Assembly: GCA_029961685.1 (NCBI GenBank)
Contig: JARWKL010000011.1
Coordinates: 7,380,501-7,444,500, forward strand
Direction: 5' to 3'
DNA from: Aristolochia californica
Taxonomy: Eukaryota > Streptophyta > Magnoliopsida > Piperales > Aristolochiaceae
Length of the DNA: 64,000 bases
Part shown: positions 10,791 through 23,599 of the stretch, in pieces
Layout: every line of letters starts with the position of its first letter
Position numbering within the stretch: the stretch's first letter is position 1
Program-made: the position numbers and the translations under genes
Notes under the pieces: generated by a model
Databases searched by the model: none
Seen by the model: the letters and a program-made list of their open reading frames with translations, nothing else
Told to the model about the DNA's origin: nothing

Positions 10791-12607
10791 GTCAATCACG
10801 ATCTGCTAATCACCTGTGGAGTTTTTGGATCCCTCCTACCACTCCTTATCCACTTGTGCCCTTCAATGTTGATATTACTCAACCCCCTGAAGCATAGGCC
10901 ACCACCTTACCTATGGAATTTTTGGATCCACCCGAGGTAAGTCTTTCCCTTCCTTTGTTTGGTCTAGAATTTGATAATTGGCCTATTGCTTTAAAATATG
11001 AACGATGTTCCTGTACTACTTCTCACCCTATCTCCAACTATATGTCTCACCATCGTTTGTCTTCCAATTGCTCTCAGTTCCTTGCATCTTTTTCTTCTAC
11101 TTCAACTCCTCTGTCCTATCATGAGACCATGAAGCTTCCAGGATGGAAGGCGACTATGGATGAGGAAATGCACGCCTTCTATGAGAATCAAACTTGTTAC
11201 TTAGCATCGTTCCCAAAAGGAAAAAAACTGGTCGGTTGTAAATGAGTTTTTTCGGTTAAACATAACCCGGATGGGTCTGTTGCTCCCCTTAAAGCCCGAC
11301 TCGTTGCTAAAGGATACAATCAGTGTTATGGGGTGGACTATGAGAGACCTTCTCTCCTATTGCCAAGTTAAATTCAGTATGTATCCTCTTATCTCTTGCT
11401 GCAAACTCATCATGTCACGTATATCAACTTGATACAAAGAATTCCTTCTTAAATGGTGATATACACGAGGAAATTTATATGGTTCAACCACTTGGTTATG
11501 TGGTTGAGAGGGAGTCGGTATGCTGGTTACAAAAATCCTTATATGGGCTTAAACAGTTCCCTCGGGCTTGGTTTTCATCGGTGCTCGCTAGATTATTCGA
11601 TATATTTTAAAGATACCATCAAGAAAAACTATTATTAGTTGTATATGTTGATGGCATTATCTTAACCGGCGATGATGCACATAGCATACAAGAAGTGAAA
11701 AACATGATATGTCAAGAATTCAAAACTAAAGATCTGGGACTGCATAATTATTTTTTGGGCATAGAAGTTCTTCAATCCGAACATGGGATAATATTGTCTC
11801 AATGAAAATATTTCTTGGATCTCCTCAAAGAAACAAAAATGAACAGGTGTTGACCAATTGACACACTTATGGATACAAATGTAAAATTATGTGCAACGAC
11901 TAGAGAAGATATTGATATTGGCAAATATCAAAGACAAGTGGGCAAATTGATCTATCTCGCGGTAACTAGACCAAACATATCATATGTTGTAGGTGTGGTG
12001 AGTCAATTCATGAATAAACCACAACTTACCCACTGGTAGGTCTTGGAGAGAATATTACGATACCTGAAAGGAGCTCCGGGAAGAGGAATACTTTATAAAA
12101 AACATGGGCACTTCATCATGGAAGGTTTCTCAGATGCAGATTACACTGGATCACCTGATGATAGGAAGTCTACGTTTGGATATTTCACTCGTGTTGGAGG
12201 GAACTTGGTTACATGGAAAAGTAAGAACCAAAATGTGGTTGCAAGATCTAGCGCTGAAGCAGAATACAGAGCTATGGCCCACACAGTTAGTGAAATCTTA
12301 TGGATCAGGACCCTTCTTACTGAATTAGGATTTTATAAAGGAGGTGTCATGGGTCTACATTGTGATAACCAAGCAGTCATTCATATTACTTCAAATCCAA
12401 TCTTCCATGAAAGGACTAAACACATTGAGGTGGATTGCTACTTTATACTGGATAAATTTCAAGCAGGTATAATCTCCCTCAAACATGTTTCATCTCAAGA
12501 GCAAATAGTAGATATCCTTACTAAACTAGTTACATCTAAAATCCTATCCTTTATATGTGGCAAGTTGGGTATCTATGATGTTCTTTCTTCTCCAGCTTGA
12601 GGGGGAG
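10791..12607 (+). mobile_element. Ty1/copia pol remnant (reverse transcriptase and RNase H), element F
   Basis: Degenerate frames read the C-terminal half of copia pol. A pre-RT stretch (MKLPGWKATMDEEM) lies near 11130-11180. Reverse transcriptase pieces such as QLDTKNSFLNGDIHEEIYM and YGLKQFPRAWF lie around 11430-11570. VYVDGIILTGDD lies at about 11640-11680. A 185-aa open frame at 12043-12597 covers RNase H: FSDADYTGSPDDRKSTFGY, ARSSAEAEYRAMA and CDNQAVIHI supply the acidic catalytic residues. The RT motif is YVDG rather than YVDD, which loses a catalytic aspartate, and several stops and shifts interrupt the first half. Gag, protease and integrase are absent. The purine tract GCTTGAGGGGGAG follows immediately, then the 3' LTR. 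Confidence 0.85.
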
Positions 12608-12898
12608 TGTTGGAAGATGGGCTCAAGCCCACAAGTTCAAGGCTAGTAAGCCCACACGTCTAAAAGGTGGCATATGGGTAAAATAGGATGTTTTTCTTAA
12701 AGATGGCATAAAAATGTAAATACTTGATCTTTTTATGTCTCTTCTTTTATAAAGTTGTAGCCCTAAAGGCATTGTAAAGCTATAAATAAAGGCATTGGCT
12801 AAGAGGTAGAGCATTGGAACTCTCTCCTTTGTTGGTTCATATCTTCTCCATCTCTTCTTCTTCCTCTTCTTCTTCTTAGTTAATCTAAGTCCTCAACA
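12608..12898 (+). repeat. 3' LTR of copia element F
   Basis: The LTR starts TGTTGGAAGATGGGCTCAAG directly after the purine tract and ends CCTCAACA, with TG...CA termini (291 bp). A TATAAATAAAGG-like box lies near 12781. The start is nearly identical to the LTRs of the non-autonomous elements A1, A2 and B2, so F may represent the coding partner of those families. Confidence 0.75.
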
Positions 12899-12967
12899 TG
12901 GGATCCTAAATTCTACAGATTGCTTCTTGATTCGAGTTATCAATTAGTTTGATGATGAGGGTCTTGA

Positions 12968-13480
12968 ATGTTTCATCAATTGAGGTTAAAAAATGGAGCC
13001 AAAAGGAGATCAATATAGTCTATCTTCACTGAGTGGTTAGAACTGGTTATAAAGCAGGCAAACTTAAGTTAGCTATGAATTATGACTATGTCAAAGATTA
13101 TGAGTTTGATGCAATCTTTGATGTAGATTTTCAACCAAACCCAGATTTCCTAAAGCAAACAGTGCCTCATTTTAAGGTAATTTGATTGAAAAACCACTCC
13201 TAGTGAAGACTATTTTAGTGGTATTTTTTCTTATTTGTAGTAATTCCTTATTTTATTGGCCAAAACAAGATAATCCAGAATTGGGCCTGGTTCAGGCTCA
13301 ATGGGCATTTGTTAACAAGGATGTGAACCTATTAACTCGTGTCCAAAACATTAACTTGTGCTTCTACTTTGAGGTGGAGCAATAGGTTAACGGGGTCTTC
13401 CTTAACTTCTTTTGCTTCCATGGAACCATTGGTGTTTGGAAGATTAAAGCATTGGAGGAATCATGTGGTTGGCTTGAGAG
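12968..13480 (+). pseudogene. CSLA (glucomannan 4-beta-mannosyltransferase) pseudogene, 5' part
   Basis: The plus strand reads a diverged cellulose-synthase-like A core: [20 protein letters not shown], then [58 protein letters not shown] and [17 protein letters not shown] enzymes are Golgi GT2 mannosyltransferases that make hemicellulose backbones. The catalytic DxD region is present as FDVDFQP. A GT...AG intron-like gap (about 13177-13269) lies between HFK and NPELG, where an intron is plausible, so this is genomic rather than a processed copy. A stop replaces Gln at 13384 (EQ*VNG), and another lies near 13030. The N-terminal part is missing; the LTR of element F ends at 12898. The exon breaks off at 13480 where element B1 is inserted and resumes at 21030. 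Confidence 0.88.
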
Positions 13481-15553
13481 TGTTGAAACTTAGGATTCCA
13501 TGATGTATAATCAAAGTAGAAGGGGATGAAGGGGTGAGAAGAAGAAGAAGAGTTATGGAGAGAAGGTTTTAAGAGGAGAAGAGGAAGAGAGACGAATTTG
13601 AAGAAAAGAAGAGGAAGAATGGGGTAATGGATTTAGTCCAAACCCTCCCCCTTAAGCTCTATTTATAAATGATAAAAATACTAATATTAAAATTATACTC
13701 TTCACCCTAGTAAGAGTGAAGAAGAGAGAAAACATTAACTAATTATATCAATGACACTCTAATTACATAATATCTTCCAATAGTCCCCCTCAAACTGCGA
13801 GGTAATGGCAGTGATCCCAGCTTGAAATAGATAAATATAGATGTAGTAATAATCTCCTTCATCACAATGTCCCAAGAATAAGTATGAAACTGGCACAAAC
13901 TCTCAAAGGGTAGAAATGGGTGATAACACATAAGTCAAAACCAACCTCAAATGATTTCGAACAAATATAGTGATAATAATCACTAAAGTGGGTGATGCCT
14001 ATCATTCACAAGACGACGATAAAAAATCCAAAGGTATCAATAAAAAGTTTCAATGGACATAAAAACCCAAGGGTAACCATATATAAAAAGGACCAACCAT
14101 AGCAATGCACCAAAAAAGGTTGGCCAAAGTGGGTAAAAGAGAGTCAAATAAAGGATATTAGGAGAAAGACTATCAAATAATAAAAGGGTAATGGGGAATC
14201 AATAGGAAGATAAGATGAAGAAGTTGGGGCCATCATGTGTTTTATGCTATGAAGTAACTCAAATTCTTTATTATATGAACCATTGCCGATAACAATCAGG
14301 AAATAATGATCCCAAGGCAAGCAACCAAGGAGTTCTTCTTCAATAATATTGTCTCAATCAAAGAGACACAATAACATCTACAATAATGGGCTAATGCCCA
14401 TATAATACATACCAAATATGTTGTTATATAGCAGTGGATAACTGATAATAGTAACATTCCTTAAGAGTAATATGGACACATGAAGCAGTCCATCCTTGAA
14501 TAAGGAAGATGTGCACCAAGTAATAAGCTGAAACCAAGTAATAAGTTGCCAATAAGTTGAACCATGTGTTATTAATCTTCTAAAAAAAGAATAATTGAAC
14601 TGAGCGATGTTGGTTCTGACAATAGCTACAAGGTCTTCTAAAAAACAAAGAAGAGTGAATAAAGATGTTGCTTTCATGCTTATTGCATCGGTGATTAATT
14701 CAGACACCAAATAGAGAGCTAGCCATATTAAACCAACTAATTAGCAGCCAATGACACAATTGTCCTATTTCTGAATATGATCCACACTTAGAGATGTAAT
14801 TACAGAATGAAATCGATTCAGAAAGGCGAGATAAAAAACCGAAGGCAAAGCTTGAGGCTAAACCAATTATAGCTTGAAAGGATTTCACCGAGTGATAGGT
14901 TGAGCGAGGCTGCTCACTTCATAAGGGGATAAGCACACCGAGTGCTGATCCTACATGTTGTTAATATGCTACAAGGATTTTTCATAACCAGAGAAGAAGC
15001 ACACGTCTTGAATATGATCCTTGCATAGATACTTCTATAATTTGCAATATTAAATTAAGTAACTACTTTTCTTGGAAGCCATAATTCAAAATGAGTACAC
15101 TTCTTCTCTTTGACAAATAAATCGTGGATTTTTTTTTTAAAATAAGATGATCTTCTAAAGATTATTTTCAGATATATTTAATTAAAAAAAAAGAAAATTT
15201 CCAAGGGTAGATCATGAGATACTTTCCTGACAATGTTGATCAATAATAGCAACTCAAAAGTGAAGCAAAAAAATTGGTTTAAATTCGGATCTTCACATGC
15301 AACAAGATACCAGCATGACCTTTGTGTTGAAATGCAAATATGAAAGAGTCTTACATGACTCTCATAATAAGAAATCTTACAGAGCCAAGGAGGTCTCACA
15401 GAAGAGTTTCATTTTAAAGGTATTTTAGTTATGATAGTCTTCTATTTATGTTGAGTTATTTAATTATGCTAGGACTTATGTTTAAGTGTTAGAGTTTAGG
15501 TATAATTGGTACAAGGGTATTTTAATTGTAATTGTACTCTACAAATTTCCTAT

Positions 15554-18248
15554 TGTTGGAAGATAAGCTCAAGCCCACACGACCAAAAAAGGCCCACAAG
15601 ATGGGCCCAAGTACATTAGAAGTAGGACCCACAATGATTACCATGAGCTGACATCTTTATCACATCAGTTGGAAGATCAAGAAGGACTCACAAAAGTATC
15701 TTTATCTTAGGGTCATGACCAAGAAGAGTTTTAGTTTGAGTTATGTTTGTCTTTTATCTACATTGAGTTATTTAATTAAGATAGGAGTTATCTTTAAGTG
15801 TTAGAGTTTGGGTGTAATTGGGACGAAGGAAGTTTTATAGTAATAAGACTCTACTACCTTCCTCTATTATAAATAGAGGTTCATATACATTGATTATAAT
15901 AAGTCAATGAAGTTTTTCTCTTTTAAATAAATTCAACATGGTATCAGAGCAGGTTCTGTGAGTTGACTTGGTTAACTCACAGAGGTAATCTGATCCTTTT
16001 CTCTAAACCCTAAACCCTAAGTCTAGGTTCGTAGTTATTTTTTTTAGTCCCTATACCCATAGTTTTATTTGTTTTTTTTAAGTCTATAAGAAGTTTTTAA
16101 TATTTAAAATTATATATTGACGGAAATATATTTGAGTCTACTTTCTAAATAAAAATAATTTGTTCTAATCGGAGTTATCTATAAAGAGATGTCGATATTT
16201 TAATGAGCAAAGGTCAGATTGAAAAAGCGTTCGAGCAGCAGCAACAATCTTCAGATTCTGAGGTATTTTTTGCTGTCAAGAGCTAGAATTTATATGGAGA
16301 AATATATATTAAAAGAAATATCTGTAATTCTATTCATTTACTATTCAATCAATTTTTCATCTGAGTTATCTACAAAGAGAAATCGACATTTGAAGTAGGA
16401 AAGGTTAGATTGAAAAAGAGGTTCGAGTGGCAATAGAAAGCCTCAACTTCCAAGGTATTTTATGCTATCAAGAGAGAGACGTTATATGGATAATTATATA
16501 TCAAAAGAAACATACGTAAGTCTATTTTATTCCCTATTCAACCAATTCTCGTTATGATTTTTTTTATAAATAGATATTGATCTTGGAAGAGTCAATGGTC
16601 ATTCTGGAAAAAATAGGAGAAACAAAACTTAGTTCGGCTATATGACTAAGACCGAAATATATTAGATTATTTATCTTCTGATAATTATATTTTATGAAGT
16701 TAAGTTATACTTGGATTAAAGGTATTTAAACCTACTTTTAGATGGAGAAAATTTTATGTCAATCTGATCTATATTCAAATAAATATTCGTATTGGAGGAA
16801 TCAAAGGTCATGCTGGTATTCTGTTACATTGAAAATCCAAATTTAAGTCGATTGTTTTGTGTCACTTTTTGAGTTGATATATTAGGAAAATATCTCACTT
16901 ATCCCTGGTTTGAGAGCTTATTTATACATCTCTATTATTTTGGCCCATTGTTACATCTATGATTATAGGTTCAAGCCAAGATCACTGCCATTACCTCCCA
17001 GCTTGAGGGGGAGAAGTAGATGTACAAGAAAGAGGTATTTTATTTCATATGTTGTTAATACGTTTATGTGACCAAAATATTCAAGAAAGGGGGATCACAA
17101 AAGATGAATCTTGTGCATCTAAAAAGAAATTTTTATATCGGATTATTTCATGGCTTCTTGTTATATGTGTTGGAAGATGGTCATGTTATATACAGTTGCT
17201 GCTATTATGTTTCTTTGGGGACATTATTATTGAAGAAGAGGTGGCCTTATATCATCATTTATTTTACCCCGTAAAAAAATATCATGGTTGGGAAACCATG
17301 ACGGAGGATACCCTATCAAAAAATATCACAATTGGGAAACCATGATGGGCCCTGTAAAAAAAAAAAAATATCACGGTTGGGAAACCATGACGGAGGATAC
17401 CTTGTCAAAAAAATATCACGGTTGGAAAACCATGATAGGCCCTGTCAAAAAATATCATGGTCGGAAACCATGACAAAGGGACTTATTATTACATCAATGT
17501 CATCCTCCCCCCCTCCCCTCACACCCCAGTAATGGCTTTTATGACTCCTACCACTTGAGAGTCGTTATCCTGTGGAGGGACACGGTGATGGACATTTCAG
17601 AGCAATGCCGATAGAAGACGAAGTGTGTCCTACATCCAGCATTAGGACTGGAGTATGAAGCAATGACTTACCGGCTAGGAGTGATTTTTACTCTCGTTAT
17701 ATTATGCCAGCAAGGCCTCATGGAAGGACGCAACAACGTGAGGGGGATGTTAGAAGATGAAGGCATATTGGAAGATGTGCCATTTAAGACAAAAATATTC
17801 TATACAACATTTGTAGCAAGTTGGGAGTTCATGTTGTTCTCTCACCCCCAGCTTGAGTAGGAGTATTGGAAAATAAGCTCAAGTCCAAACGACCAAAGAA
17901 GGCCCACAAGATTGGCCCAAGCATAAAAGAAGTAGGACCCACAATGATTACCATGAGCTGGCATCTTTATCACATCAGTTGGAAGATCAGGAAGGACTCA
18001 CAAAAGTATCTTTATCTTAGGGTCACGACCAAGAAGAGTTTTAGTTTGAGTTATGTTTGTCTTTTATCTACATTGAGTTATTTAATTAAGATAGGAGTTA
18101 TCTTTAAGTGTTAGAGTTTGGGTGTAATTGGGACAAAGGTATTTTTATTGTAATAGGACTCTACTACCTTCCTCTATTATAAATAAAGATTCATGTACAC
18201 TGATTATAACAAGTCAATGAAGTTTTTCTCTTTTACATAAATTCAACA
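15554..18248 (+). mobile_element. Non-autonomous LTR element D1 nested in the 5' LTR of C1
   Basis: Two 385-bp LTRs occur at 15554-15938 and 17864-18248; the 5' copy starts TGTTGGAAGATAAGCTCAAG and both end ATTCAACA. The 3' copy begins TATTGG (a TG-to-TA change). The primer site TGGTATCAGAGC is at 15939 and the purine tract AGCTTGAGTAGGAG ends at 17863. The flanks CCTAT and CATCT are probably decayed copies of CCTCT, which is present at this point of the intact C-family LTRs (CTTTCCTCTATTATAAAT). The internal region is noncoding and contains the hairpin repeats at 17281-17474. Confidence 0.9.
17281..17474 (+). repeat. Five tandem hairpin-forming repeats in D1
   Basis: Units start at 17281, 17325, 17370, 17415 and 17454 (spacing 44, 45, 45 and 39 bp). 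Each has the form ATCAYGGTTGGGAAACCATGA, in which TCATGGTT and AACCATGA can pair. Linkers alternate between 'cggaggatacc' and 'gggccctgt' types, so the repeat may have grown as a two-unit module. Confidence 0.85.
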
Positions 18249-21029
18249 CATCTATTATAAATAGGGGTTCATGTACTCTGATTGCATCAAGTCAATGAAG
18301 TTTTTCTATTTTTCATAAATTTAACATGGTATTAGAGCAGGTTCTGTGAGTTGATTATGTCACAGAGATAATCTGATCCTTTTTTGTCTATTATCTCTAG
18401 AATTTTAGGTTTGTCTCTATTTTTTTTCTCTTTTTAGTCCATATACCTGTTATTTGATTTGCATTTTCACCTCTATAATAATCTTTTAATACTGCATATT
18501 ATATATTTAAAGAAATATATTCGAGTCTACTTTCCAATGCAAAAGGAATTTTGGAAATCAGAGTTTTCTGCAAAAATAAATTGATATTTTAATCAGCATA
18601 GGTTAGATTGCAAGAGAGGTTCGAGCAGTCACGAAAAGATTCAACTTCCAAACTATTTATACTATAAGAACGAGACTTTATATGAAGAATTATATATCAA
18701 AAGAAAGATATGTAAGTCTATTTCTTACCTATTTAACCAATTCTCAATCTGATTTTTTATATAGAGATATTGATCTTGGAAGAGTCAATGGTTATGCTGG
18801 CAACAGGAGAAAGAGTACTTAGTTCGGCTAGATTATAGAAACGAAAATCTATTAGATTATTTATCTCAAACGAAGTATATTTTATGAAGAGAAGTTATAC
18901 TTGGATGAAAGTTATTTAAGTCTAGTTTCATAAGGAGATATTTTCATGTCAATATGATCTATATTTAAGGATATATTCACATTGGAAGAATCAAAGGTCA
19001 TGCAGGTATCTGGTTGCATTGAAACATCCAAATTTAAGCTGAATTTTTTGCATCACTTTTTGAGTTGCTGTTATTGAAAAAAAATATTAGGAAAATATCT
19101 CACTTACCCCTTTTTGTCGGTTACCTTTCTCATACCATAATGTTTTGACTCTCACATACCCCTTTGGGCTAACTTCTTGTGTGTTTCTTTAATTGGTTTA
19201 CCTTTTTAAATATATGGGTGTTTTAAGTCCATTGAGACTTTTTATTGGTACCCTTGGGTTTTTTTATCATCGTCTTGTGAATGACATGTATTACCCACTT
19301 TAGTAATTATTACCACTATATTTTTTTGAAATCCTTTGAGTTTAGTTTCGACTTATGTTTTATCACCAATTTCTACCTTTTGAGAGTGTGTCCAGTTTCA
19401 TACTTATCCTTGGGACACTATGATGGAGGAGATTATTACTACATCTATATTATTTGTTTCAAACTGAGATCATTGTCATTACCTTCCTAGCTTGAGGGGA
19501 AGAAGTTGAAGAAAAATTACAATAAATAGGTATTTTATTTCATATGTTGTGGTAATTTATATCTGACCAAAATATTCAAGAAAGGGAAGGCACAAAAGAC
19601 GAAGTTTTGCATCCATGAAGAATTGTATTTGTGAAGATTTTTTCTTTAGCAAAAGAAAATTGAAGACCAAGAATCCTTTTCATTGCAAGCTGAAGTTAAC
19701 AACTCCAGCTTGAGGGGGAGTGTTGCAGAGCAAATATGGAAGAGTCCTGCATGACTCTCACAATAAGAAGTCTTACAGAGCCAAGGAGGTCTCACAGAAG
19801 AGTTTCAGTTTAAAGGAATTTTAGTTAAGTTAGTCTTTTATTTATGTTGAGTTATTTAATTATGCTAGGACTTATCTTTAAGTGTTAGAGTTTGGGTGTA
19901 ATTGGAACAAGAATATTTTAATTGTAATTAGACTCTACTACTTTCCTCTGTTATAAATAGGAGTTCATGTACTCTGATTACATCAAGTCAATTAAGTTTT
20001 TTTCTCTTTTCCATAAATTCAACACTTTGATTCTTCGAATGTTGATATCTCCTTAAATATAGATCAGATTGACATGAAATTTTGTCCTTATGAAACTAGA
20101 CTTAAATAAATTTTATCCAATTATAAATTCTCTTAATAAAATATACTTATTTTGAGAAAAATAATCTGATAAATTTTAGACTCTATAATCTGGCTAAATT
20201 AAGTACTCTATCTTCTTTGGCCAGCATGACCATTGACTCTCCCTAGATCTATATCTCCATATAAAAAACTCATATTGAGAATTGGTTGAATAGGTAATAA
20301 AATATACTTACATATCTTTATTTTTATATATGATTCTTTGTATAAATTCTTGTTCTTGATGGCATAAAATGGTTCCAAAGTTGAAGCTTTTTGCTGTTGC
20401 ACGAAACTTTTCTACTGCTTGACGTTTACTACTTCCGATGTCAATTTAATTTTCTAGAAAAATCCGATTTGAACGATTCTTTTTTGAATTGGAAGACTAG
20501 AATATCTTTCTAACGGTATATAATATACTATATGAAACATGCAGTAATAGAGTTAAAATGTCTAATGAAAAATAATAATTGGGAAAGAAGACAAAGAAAA
20601 ACGAGCTCTTGTTTCTTTTTCGTTTTCTTCTGCCCCCCTTTCTTCTCCAGTTTCTTCTCCCTTTCCATTTCAGATATTTTTCCGCTCTAATACCATGTTG
20701 AAACTTAGGATTCCATGATATATAATCACAGTAGAAGAGGATTAAGGGGTGAGAAGAAGAAGATGAATTGTGGAGAGAAGGTTTTAGGAGGAGAAGAGGA
20801 AGAGTGGGGAATTTGGAGAAAAAAAGATGAAGAGTGGCAAATTAGGATAAAATAAGAGGAAGAATAAGGTAATGGATTTAGACCAAACCCTCCCCCTTAA
20901 GCTCTATTTATAAATGATAAAAATACCAATATTATAATTATACCCTTCACCCTAGTATGTGTGAAGAAAAAACATAAAACATAAACTAATTATATCAATG
21001 ATAATCTAATTACATCACATCTTCCAATA

Positions 21030-21760
21030 GAGAGTATTGCTGAGGATATGGATTTAGCTATCTGTGTCCGTCTTAATGGTTGGAAATTCATCTCCATTGA
21101 TGATGTCAAGGTACAACATACTTTTTTTTTAATGTGATGAGCAATTTTTTCATAAAGTAATTCCATAACCTCTAACAAGGTTAGGATAAAAACTATCAAA
21201 AGTAACATGACCAACTCAATGAGATTGATTTGCAGGTTCTCTGTGATGTTCCCAAGATCTCATTCTTCTGTTTTTTCTCTTAAGATAGCTAATACTGCCT
21301 TTTTACTCCTTCACGTTATTTTGCATAATTCTTCTGCTAACCATGTTTGTCTTGGGTAATCTGCTATGTTGTTTGTGTCCTACTTAAACATTCTTATTGC
21401 TCCTAATTATTTCCCCTCTATTGTGCCCTACCTTCTATTCGAAAACAATGTGTTAGTAACCAAATTTAATGTCGTGCCTGGATAATTACAATCGGGTGGT
21501 TCATATGAGTGGATTGTGACCAAAAAGGCTGGTAGATCTTCTGGTTCAGATTTGATCACTGTTGTTGAATGAGAATTGAAGACTATTGCCCATTCCCATC
21601 TTTGCAAGGAGCTTAAAAAAAGTGAGCTATCTGAGCTAAACATATTGAAGGAACACCAAGTAGCACCACCACTTGGGGAAAGGATAAAAAAAAACTATAG
21701 ATAGGAGCTTTGTTTGGCATTTTTGTTACTCATTGCATAATCTACAAAAACAAGGAGTCT
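21030..21760 (+). pseudogene. CSLA pseudogene, 3' part
   Basis: After the GAGAG duplication the CSLA frame resumes: IAEDMDLAICVRLNGWKF, then ISIDDVK and a GT...AG intron-like interval (21111-21235). Further on, FLNI-like [20 protein letters not shown], then YEWIVTKKAGRSSGSDL, ELKKSELSELNILKEHQ and the terminal ELCLAFLLLIA can be read. This is the C-terminal half of a CSLA mannan synthase, including membrane segments. The segment with the Q-x-x-R-W catalytic motif is missing between the intron and the membrane region, and several stops occur (for example before LQSGG and in the final helix). A tandem duplication then repeats the last coding stretch. Together with 12968-13480 it is one decayed gene split by B1. 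Confidence 0.85.
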
Positions 21761-22165
21761 TTAGCATCGTACAGAAAAATACCTGAATAATCTATGAAAT
21801 AATTATAAAAATAAGATGAAGGACATCGACGATAAGATGCATTGGTTCTTTCAGCAGATGCAGATTTTGAGTCATCTTCATAAGGATCTTCAAAAAGTGA
21901 GCTATTTGAGCCAAACATATTGATGGAACACCAAATAGCACCACGACCTACAGAAAAGATTAAAAAAAAAAAACTATAGAAAGGAGCTTTGTTTGGCATT
22001 TTTGTTACTCATTTCATAATCTACAAAATGAGGAGTCTTTGGCATCATACTAAAAAACACCTGAATAATCTATGAAATAATTATAAAAATAAGATGAAGG
22101 GCATTGAGTATAAGATGCATTGGTTATTTCAACAGATGTAGATTTCGAGTCATACTCTTCTAGAT
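21616..22165 (+). repeat. Tandem duplication of about 275 bp over the CSLA 3' end
   Basis: The block beginning near AAAAAGTGAGCTATCTGAGC at 21616 recurs at 21891, with matching order through GGAGCTTTGTTTGGCATTTT, ACCTGAATAATCTATG and AAGATGCATTGGTT. The copies differ by scattered substitutions and small indels, so it is not recent. It duplicates the last CSLA coding stretch and 3' flank. Confidence 0.85.
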
Positions 22166-23480
22166 CCCGTCACATATGGTGTATAGGTTTTTATTATTTT
22201 TATATAATTTTGACAAAATCATCGCCAGACCTCATACTAAAAAAAAATCAAGTCATCTTGAAGTACCTATAAAAGAAACTTGAAGATTTTAAGAACAAGA
22301 GCCAAAACAAAAAAATCTAGCTTTGCAAGAGGATAGCCAACCAAAATTTCTCTTCTAAAGTATATGCAAGCATTAAAATTTTAGTACATCCAATTCTTCT
22401 AAATGTATCAATGATGCACACAAATATTTTGAAAACTTTAATTCTCTTAGAAAGACTTAAATCATACTCAAAAATCAATTTTGCACATTAGCAGTAGGCA
22501 TGACTAATCATTTCTACAAGAGCTTGATCAATTATCAAGAATGCAACTTGGTAGACATTACAATGCATGATCGATTATCCGGTATAAGCAAGATTGATCA
22601 TCCGGTATAAGCATGATTGATCATCTTGCATAGGCATGATCAATCATCCCAAAGGCATGATCGATTACCCATTGAAGCATGTTGATCATACAGAACACTG
22701 TTTGACCAGTTCTATAAAATATGATCGATCAATCCGATGGGGCATGATTAATCAAAAAGTTTTTACAAAAGTTGAAAACTTATTTATTAATACCTTGATT
22801 GGTCATTGGGTTTAGGGAAATTAAAAAAAATATGGACATTGTACATAATTGATCAATCATAACTTTTCGTTGATTGATCAATATTTTTTAAATATTTTGA
22901 AAATAGGTTATACCTTATGTTTGAACCAAATGATAAATATGGAACAATACGTTCATAACTTGATGCTTGAACCCTCGATATTCATGGCGTAGACTTCAAA
23001 GACTTCCACTAGAATAGTATATGTCGAAGAAGATCAAGAATTTTGGATTTTCATAGTTGATGTCGTTTAATTTTGATGAATCAATGATCACTACAACAGA
23101 GTAGCTAATTAATTTTGTATATGAACCTTTTGTATTATACATTTTTTGAAAGTTTTGTTTTTCACTAAAACTAAAGAATCGATTTAGCATTCCCTTTAGT
23201 AAAGTATATATATATATATATATAAATATTGAGGGTCACATACTTGGAAACAGAAATCTTTGCTAACCAAATTATAGGTCCATTAAGATAGATGATATAA
23301 TAAAATAAAATTTAAAAATTATATTATACCATTATCTAATATATAATGATGTTTATAATAGGAGATTTATGCATATAATATTTATTTTTATAATTGTGTT
23401 ACTAAATAAAACATTTCCAGTTTTAGGTTTTTAAAGGGGCATTTTTGTGAAAATGAGAAACAAGCCTTCCATAAACAGCC
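22166..23480. other. Unassigned A/T-rich region with a GATCGATCA-type cluster
   Basis: No gene is seen. Between about 22500 and 22900, motifs such as GCATGATCGATTA and GCATGATTGATCATC recur; they are the reverse complement of the cluster at 5545-5985, so this is probably a remnant of the same LTR family on the other strand. A (TA)n run lies at 23205-23224. Confidence 0.5.
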
Positions 23481-23494
23481 AGCGCACTCGATCC

Positions 23495-23506
23495 AATATA
23501 TAAACT
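23495..23506 (+). promoter_or_regulatory. Putative TATA box of the ATL gene
   Basis: AATATATAAACT lies 375 bp upstream of the ATL start codon and is followed by a pyrimidine-rich leader with CT and T tracts. Plant TATA boxes usually lie about 30 bp before the cap site, so the leader would be about 340-350 nt. No direct evidence of the cap site exists. Confidence 0.45.
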
Positions 23507-23599
23507 TCCAAACCAGGCATCTTTATCTATAAAACAGTAAAAGACACTTCTAGACGAGAGTGGAGATCCAAAAGAAACCCCATTTCTCTTTTGGAAAAG

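Larger units (their letters stand above)
15325..20024 (+). mobile_element. Non-autonomous LTR element C1 nested in B1
   Basis: The 5' LTR is 15325-15553 plus 18249-18326 (split by D1, together 307 bp). The 3' LTR is 19721-20024 (304 bp). They start TGTTG(AAATG/CAGAG)CAAATATG and end TTCAACA or TTTAACA. The primer site TGGTATTAGAGC follows at 18327 and the purine tract GCTTGAGGGGGAG precedes 19721. The target duplication CTTTG is perfect at 15320-15324 and 20025-20029. The 1.4-kb internal region has no protein-coding signal. A full relative, C2, lies at 31004-33111. Confidence 0.93.
13481..21029 (-). mobile_element. Non-autonomous LTR element B1, inserted in the CSLA pseudogene
   Basis: LTRs at 13481-13782 (3') and 20696-21029 (5', minus sense) share TGTTGAAACTTAGGATTCCA at the plus-left end and CTTCCAATA at the right. 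The 5-bp target duplication GAGAG lies at 13476-13480 and 21030-21034. Removing the element rejoins the CSLA frame (GWLE...EDMDLA), which confirms the boundaries. The primer site (minus TGGTATTAGAGCGG) is at 20684-20695, and the purine tract is near 13783-13800. The internal region has no coding capacity and is interrupted by C1 (15325-20024). Without C1 the element is about 2.8 kb. Confidence 0.92.

Noticed and set aside
21742..21999. 85-codon minus-strand frame (MPNKAPFYSFFFLIF...)
   Set aside because: It is antisense to the duplicated CSLA 3' end.
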